Below are positions 59,086-63,000 of a stretch of 63,000 nt of DNA, in pieces; position 1 is the stretch's first letter, and each line of letters starts with the position of its first letter. Under the pieces are notes generated by a model, which saw nothing but the letters and a program-made list of their open reading frames with translations, was not told the DNA's origin and searched no databases. The DNA comes from a virus, in the IMG/VR virus record IMGVR_UViG_3300042938_000809, positions 1 through 63,000 of that record; one strand, written 5' to 3'. A program made the translations under genes and the position numbers.

Positions 59086-59253
59086 TTAATTATCTATTTT
59101 ATATTTTTCACGCATTTTTAATACATCTTGGTATTTAACTTTGCCTTTTACATTGAAAGACCATTTGACCCACTTGTCAAATTGTGCTTCAGCATATTTC
59201 TTCCAGGCTAACCTTCTCGATTCTCCAGGATTAACTGAACTGTCTTGTCGCAT
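59086..59253 (-). CDS. Hypothetical basic 55-residue protein
   Basis: ATG at 59251-59253 inside the end of the nuclease gene (46-bp overlap in another frame), TAA at 59086-59088. It begins MRQDSSVNPGESRRLAWKKY and is rich in Trp, Lys and Arg (FDKWVKWSFNVKGKVKY). The whole interval after the nuclease stop stays open in this frame and encodes a well-balanced basic protein. A DNA-binding accessory to the nuclease is a guess. Confidence 0.5.
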   Translation of the reverse strand: MRQDSSVNPGESRRLAWKKYAEAQFDKWVKWSFNVKGKVKYQDVLKMREKYKIDN

Positions 59254-59654
59254 TCTGCTTGATTTTGTGGTTTATATAATGTTCTATGATCATTGTTTTG
59301 CATCATCCATTGTTTAAATAATTTCCATCGCAATGGAAAAGAATCGTTAGCTCTACCTTTTGTTTCAATTATAAAATCTTTACCAATGAAGTCTGGCGTA
59401 TATTTTAGGTTAAGTATTTTTTTGTCGCCACGGTTCTCAAAGCCTCCTTTACCATTGGATTGTCTCTCAAAACTTTTGTTCGGAAATTGAAAACTAGGGA
59501 CAAGTTCAAAAGTATGGGATTCATATTGTGCTTTTATATCGTGTTCTTTTAATACTTTGTACATATACTTTTCAAGACCTGAAGCAAAGGTAATGCCATC
59601 ATACATTACCTTTTTTGCTACTACAGGACCTTTCTTTCTGCTAATCTTTTTCAT
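59208..59654 (-). CDS. PD-(D/E)xK phage endonuclease
   Basis: 148 residues. YTPDFIGKDFIIETKG carries the PD...E-x-K core at about residues 86-100, preceded by an N-terminal acidic helix with GLEKYMYKVLKEH. This matches small phage nucleases of the DUF1064 or T7 endonuclease I-like kind, which cut branched or junction DNA. It lies in the replication cluster and would help resolve replication or packaging intermediates. Exact substrate not determined. Confidence 0.78.
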   Translation of the reverse strand: MKKISRKKGPVVAKKVMYDGITFASGLEKYMYKVLKEHDIKAQYESHTFELVPSFQFPNKSFERQSNGKGGFENRGDKKILNLKYTPDFIGKDFIIETKGRANDSFPLRWKLFKQWMMQNNDHRTLYKPQNQAECDKTVQLILENREG

Positions 59655-59947
59655 TAATTGTAATTACCATATTTGTCTTTTTTGACATCAACTAATGTGT
59701 AATTAACTTCAGCGCGTTTAATCATTGCTTCTTGTTCAAGATCGGTTAATTCTTCTTTTAAACGTTGCATGTATAGCACAGCATCCATTAACTCTTCTTG
59801 TAAATGATTAGCCCACGCAAACAAGTCTGACTTATCATCTCGCAATGTTTTGCCGTATTTTGCAAAGCCAACATCTGATCTACTTACAAATTTAGCCACG
59901 ACTGATTCAACTACTGGATCTCTAAATTGGATTGTTACTTCTTTCAT
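59654..59947 (-). CDS. MazG-related nucleotide pyrophosphohydrolase-like protein
   Basis: 97 residues. The pattern GFAKYGKTLRD, then LFAWANHLQEELMDAVLYMQ, matches short helical proteins related to MazG and dUTPase, with the EELMDA acidic helix a likely metal site. The full ExxE...ExxD set is not all evident, so activity is unproven. Its ATG overlaps the stop of the next gene. It carries a GTATAGCA motif (59769-59778). Confidence 0.6.
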   Translation of the reverse strand: MKEVTIQFRDPVVESVVAKFVSRSDVGFAKYGKTLRDDKSDLFAWANHLQEELMDAVLYMQRLKEELTDLEQEAMIKRAEVNYTLVDVKKDKYGNYN

Positions 59948-60825
59948 TATAGTGTTGTTGTATTTAATTGATTAGTGCCTGTTACATTTAATTGATTAAT
60001 ACCTGTTGAGCCTGTGTGATTAGTACCTACCCAAGGGCCGTCTTTAACAAATGTACCATTTCGCATTGAACCCTTACGATCTTTAATTACATTATAAGCT
60101 AATAAAACACAGTCTTCAACTTTTAATCCTTCTAATGCAGCTAGATTTGTTAATACAACCATACAATCGCCAATAGCATCTATGAATTCAACTTGATCTT
60201 TTTTCAATATTGCTTTTCCTAATTCTCCAAACTCTTCTGATAATTTAAGAAATTGAGTTTTAACATCTCCATCTTTATATATACCTTTTTCATCTGCCCA
60301 TAACCTAATTAAATCGTACACGTTAGGGACTTCTGTTTTTGTTTTTGCTTTCGGTTCTATTAACGTTTTAGCAAATTCTTCTAATGCTTTATTATATACG
60401 TATGTTCTACCTGGATTGAACATTGATACGTTTGCATTCTTTACAATCCATTCTACTATTGCGGGAGTTAATGTATAACTGCCAAAGCCTGTTTTAAATT
60501 GTATTCCTAAGTTGTCAAACAAGTTACCCTTCAGTTTATTAATTGGACATGGAAACGTTGTTGTCTGTTCTGTTACATTTAATACCATTTTATTTTTTTG
60601 TTTATCGATTAAATTTTTATATGATTGTCTGTCTATCTTATAGCCGTAGATAAGTTGAAGTTCTAATTCTCGCGCTGATATATAATCTATATCATTACTT
60701 GAATCTAGAACTTCGTATTCTCCGGTATGGTATCCTTGTTGGATTGTTAATCTATCTTTAAGATTACGTGTTACTCCAATTTTTTTACCAAATATATGAT
60801 ATAAATAATAAATTGTTTTTGTCAT
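59947..60825 (-). CDS. Fusion of GIY-YIG-like and MazG pyrophosphohydrolase domains
   Basis: 292 residues. The first 75 (YYLYHIFGKKIGVTRNLKDR and SARELELQLIYGYKID) resemble a GIY-YIG nuclease, though the canonical tyrosines are partly altered. Residues about 168-255 are a MazG domain: SEEFGELGKAILKKD, then EFIDAIGDCMVVLTN, with the paired acidic helices that bind Mg and hydrolyse nucleoside triphosphates. The C-terminus is Asn/Thr/Gly low-complexity (TGSTGINQLNVTGTNQLN). MazG enzymes act on dNTPs or ppGpp; in this cluster a dNTP role is likely. Confidence 0.68.
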   Translation of the reverse strand: MTKTIYYLYHIFGKKIGVTRNLKDRLTIQQGYHTGEYEVLDSSNDIDYISARELELQLIYGYKIDRQSYKNLIDKQKNKMVLNVTEQTTTFPCPINKLKGNLFDNLGIQFKTGFGSYTLTPAIVEWIVKNANVSMFNPGRTYVYNKALEEFAKTLIEPKAKTKTEVPNVYDLIRLWADEKGIYKDGDVKTQFLKLSEEFGELGKAILKKDQVEFIDAIGDCMVVLTNLAALEGLKVEDCVLLAYNVIKDRKGSMRNGTFVKDGPWVGTNHTGSTGINQLNVTGTNQLNTTTL

Positions 60826-60833
60826 AGTGTTAC

Positions 60834-61601
60834 TTATATAGCTACTGTCGCTGTTATTACTGGACCATGTTTGTATGCAATTAATTCTAATAGATTACCA
60901 TCTAACTTATATTTAGGCAATTCAAAGTTATCTTGCTTTAAGTACTCATGAACAGCCTCTAATTGGTTATTGTATATGTGCGCATCTACTATCTGTATAT
61001 CCAAAACATTAGCATCTAATCCTGTGTAGTCAGCTACATATAATAGTATTCTAGTAAACAAAGCAACATCATAAGGTATACCTAAGAATAGATCGCCAGA
61101 TCTTTGCACAACAAACATATTAAGTTTGCCTTTGTCTACAAAAAATTGAAAATACAAATAACAAGGAGGCAAAGCCATCTGATCTTGCTGAGCTGGATTC
61201 CACAATGATATGATATGCCTACGGCTATCTGGATCAGTCCTTAATGATTTTATTACGTTTTGCATTTGATCTATATTTTGATTGTTAAAATTGCGCATTT
61301 GATGCCCATACACAGGACCAAGATCTCCATTCTCATCTGCCCAAGCATCCCATATTTTTACTCCAGCATCTTTAAACATTTTAATATTTGTTTGTCCAGT
61401 CATAAACCATTCAAACTCCGTATTAAATATTTTTTGTGACATTTTTCTACCTGTTATTATAGGAAAGTATTTTGAAACATTGATGCTTAAGGACGCATTG
61501 AAAATAGAACTGCAGCCTACTTTAGTACGATCTAATCTATGAGTACCTTTTGTTAAACATTCCCATAATAATTCTTTATATTGTGATTCATAATTTGCCA
61601 T
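60834..61601 (-). CDS. Thymidylate synthase family enzyme, possible dCMP (hydroxy)methylase
   Basis: 255 residues, compared with 264 in E. coli ThyA, to which it aligns without gaps over the core. Catalytic Cys147 lies in ALPPCYLYF; RSGDLFLG, DPDSRR and DAHIY follow. The loop reads GIPYDVA, with Asp178 where ThyA has Asn177, and Tyr148 replaces the His after the catalytic Cys. In phage T4 dCMP hydroxymethylase an Asp at this position selects cytosine. It may therefore methylate or hydroxymethylate dCMP rather than dUMP. This is inference from one loop. The gene lies directly before the GIY-YIG/MazG gene. Confidence 0.75.
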   Translation of the reverse strand: MANYESQYKELLWECLTKGTHRLDRTKVGCSSIFNASLSINVSKYFPIITGRKMSQKIFNTEFEWFMTGQTNIKMFKDAGVKIWDAWADENGDLGPVYGHQMRNFNNQNIDQMQNVIKSLRTDPDSRRHIISLWNPAQQDQMALPPCYLYFQFFVDKGKLNMFVVQRSGDLFLGIPYDVALFTRILLYVADYTGLDANVLDIQIVDAHIYNNQLEAVHEYLKQDNFELPKYKLDGNLLELIAYKHGPVITATVAI

Positions 61602-61602
61602 A

Positions 61603-61941
61603 CTAAAATAGTTTTAAGTCTTCGTTAATTGGTTTTTCTTTTTTAGTTTGTTTTTCAACAACTTTTTTTTCTTCTTTTATTTCATTCTTGGTGTACTTAT
61701 TGTAGTAATAACAATAGTATTTATATATCTGTTTCCATATCTCCACTTTGCCATAAGCTTCAGGACTGGTTCGGTTTCTTCCATTGATATTTATCATTAC
61801 ATACCATTCAGTATTACTCTTTGCAAATGGTCCAATGTATATACCATTTCTTATGCCCCACTCTCTAGCGTCGCATTCACTTAGTTTGCATGAGTAATTA
61901 CCCATGTCAACACCACCTTTCTTTTTAGTTCCACTACCCAT
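61603..61941 (-). CDS. Hypothetical protein in the replication cluster
   Basis: 112 residues. The region YSCKLSECDAREWGIRNGIY has two cysteines, and a Tyr/Lys-rich stretch (KQIYKYYCYYYNKYTKNEIK) precedes a basic tail ending EDLKLF. The ending could be an interaction tail resembling beta-clamp or SSB-like contact motifs, but that is speculative. An alternative start is Met13 (MGNYSC). Adjacent to the helicase stop. Confidence 0.52.
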   Translation of the reverse strand: MGSGTKKKGGVDMGNYSCKLSECDAREWGIRNGIYIGPFAKSNTEWYVMININGRNRTSPEAYGKVEIWKQIYKYYCYYYNKYTKNEIKEEKKVVEKQTKKEKPINEDLKLF

Positions 61942-63000
61942 TTATTCCCAAGGCATTTTATCATTCTCACTAACTGCTGGAACATGAGGCAGGAAACAAC
62001 CTGAGGCTGGTTCCCATTTAAAATGACATTCAGCACCATTCTCACCTAGGTTTTGAAACTTACATTTTAATACTTTCACTTTGACAGTCTTGTCTTCATA
62101 GTTTCTATGAACTAGTAACCCATGATAAGAAGCATCATACCATTCACCCCCTCCTTTAATATTGTACATGGTAGGTTCTTCAATATTGCCTTTTGAATCT
62201 TTGTACATTTTAGTGGGGTGAGCTACAACCATAACTAATACATCGTATTTTTTAGCAAAGATTTCAATCTTACTTAAGTATTCCAATGTATACACATTAA
62301 CGTCCCCTGATGAATCATTGTCCCTAACCTTGTTAAATGGATCTATAACAAGACATTTGATACCTTTACGTTTAACTAATTCAGCACCTTTTCTTAATAC
62401 AGAATCCAATGTATAACGTTCCATGTCAATAAAGAAATAATTATCATTGACATGATCCGCTATTTGATCCCATTTTTCAGTTTTAATATCTTCAACTCCT
62501 GGCATGCCTTGCCATGTTTTTCTCATCAGTTTGTGAGCATGCAAATATGTGGGTGTATTCTCAGGAGAAGCATAAGCAGTCTTCCAACCGTAGTTAGCAT
62601 TGTAACCTATAACCATTTGGTCAACAAAGTCAGACTTTCCAGAACTAGGTATACCAGTAACAGTGATGAACTGACCCGTATAAGTAGAGAAAATACTATC
62701 GAAATTCTCAAGCCCAACTTGGAATCCAGGTTTAAACCCATTGCGCACAAAATCCGTGACTTCATCTTCTATGTCTCTAAAGGTTGTTACATTTTCTAAC
62801 GGCACAGGTTTAGCTCTACTAATTCTATTAGATAAAGCTTCCTTGCCGTATTTAATTAAGTATTCATTAGCATCCTTACAATCATCGAAAGTTGCAATAT
62901 AACAAGTTTCTGATCCTAATCTCCTAACTAACTCAGACTGCAAGGCTTGCCCGGCAGCGTCTGAATCAACTGCTATTATTATCTTTTGTTTGTCTTCAAA
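61942..63000 (-). CDS. Primase-helicase (TOPRIM/DnaB-like), 5' end outside window
   Basis: The frame stays open from the right edge through a TOPRIM motif (IIIAVDSDAAGQALQSEL) and a linker to a RecA/DnaB helicase domain with Walker A GIPSSGKSD and Walker B CLVIDPFNK, followed by VVAHPTKM and a C-terminal GGGEWYDASYHGL. This is the T7 gp4 or Twinkle layout, unwinding DNA and possibly priming. At least 353 residues are in the window; the N-terminal zinc and primase parts are not visible. The apparent ORF start near 62943 is a TTG codon inside the protein. Confidence 0.85.
   Translation of the reverse strand, partial: FEDKQKIIIAVDSDAAGQALQSELVRRLGSETCYIATFDDCKDANEYLIKYGKEALSNRISRAKPVPLENVTTFRDIEDEVTDFVRNGFKPGFQVGLENFDSIFSTYTGQFITVTGIPSSGKSDFVDQMVIGYNANYGWKTAYASPENTPTYLHAHKLMRKTWQGMPGVEDIKTEKWDQIADHVNDNYFFIDMERYTLDSVLRKGAELVKRKGIKCLVIDPFNKVRDNDSSGDVNVYTLEYLSKIEIFAKKYDVLVMVVAHPTKMYKDSKGNIEEPTMYNIKGGGEWYDASYHGLLVHRNYEDKTVKVKVLKCKFQNLGENGAECHFKWEPASGCFLPHVPAVSENDKMPWE

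Overview
This is a 63 kb piece of an AT-rich, tailed double-stranded DNA phage genome, open at both ends: a sigma-factor gene runs off the left edge and a primase-helicase gene off the right. The head genes (small terminase, large terminase, portal, scaffold-like, major capsid), the lack of any tape-measure, sheath or tail-tube gene, and the giant putative ejection proteins point to a short-tailed (podovirus-like) virion. A Bacteroidota host is the best inference. It rests on weak or absent Shine-Dalgarno sequences, a FISUMP-type adhesin domain, a lipoprotein spanin with a serine-cysteine lipobox, and small virion-protein families I associate with flavobacterial and freshwater Bacteroidota phages. 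A crAss-like relationship cannot be settled from this sequence, and no phage RNA polymerase is visible.

Left arm, about 0-12.4 kb, minus strand: roughly 35 small, mostly unrecognised genes. It also has a phage sigma factor, a helix-turn-helix protein, a KTSC protein, a calcineurin-like phosphoesterase, a GP88-family protein, a DpnD/PcfM-like protein, a tmRNA and three tRNA or tRNA-like genes. This arm is organised by 13 copies of one 33-bp promoter-like element, nearly all 17-31 bp upstream of a start codon or RNA gene. It is also peppered with a 10-bp motif, GTGTATAGCA, whose orientation flips near 11.3 kb. A 44-bp inverted repeat occurs three times; one copy covers the start codon of the HTH gene and another lies just before the late genes.

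Junction, 12.4-13.1 kb: a 680-bp non-coding, CpG-rich stretch between the divergent arms. It holds repeated CGTATCG words and is the best candidate for an origin or control region.

Right-going block, 13.1-56.1 kb, plus strand: small basic virion-type proteins sharing an SPAK short motif, a GroEL/GroES pair, tail fibre and adhesin, a lysis cassette (two holin-like proteins, DUF5675-type endolysin, single-gene spanin), a protein that looks like two fused GroES folds, the terminase-to-capsid block, connector and tail proteins, two large adhesin-like proteins, and internal/ejection proteins ending in a 2608-residue protein with an HExxH motif. A bidirectional terminator closes this block.

Right arm, 56.2-63 kb, minus strand: nucleotide metabolism and replication. 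It encodes ribonucleotide reductase NrdA and NrdB, a PD-(D/E)xK nuclease, two MazG-like proteins (one fused to a GIY-YIG-like domain), a thymidylate-synthase-family enzyme carrying the Asp expected of a dCMP-using enzyme, and a TOPRIM/DnaB-type primase-helicase.

Inferred programme: 33-bp promoters drive the left-arm genes, including the sigma factor. The right minus-strand arm makes DNA precursors and replicates the genome. The plus-strand block builds the particle and lyses the cell, possibly under control of the HTH protein acting at the 44-bp inverted repeats.
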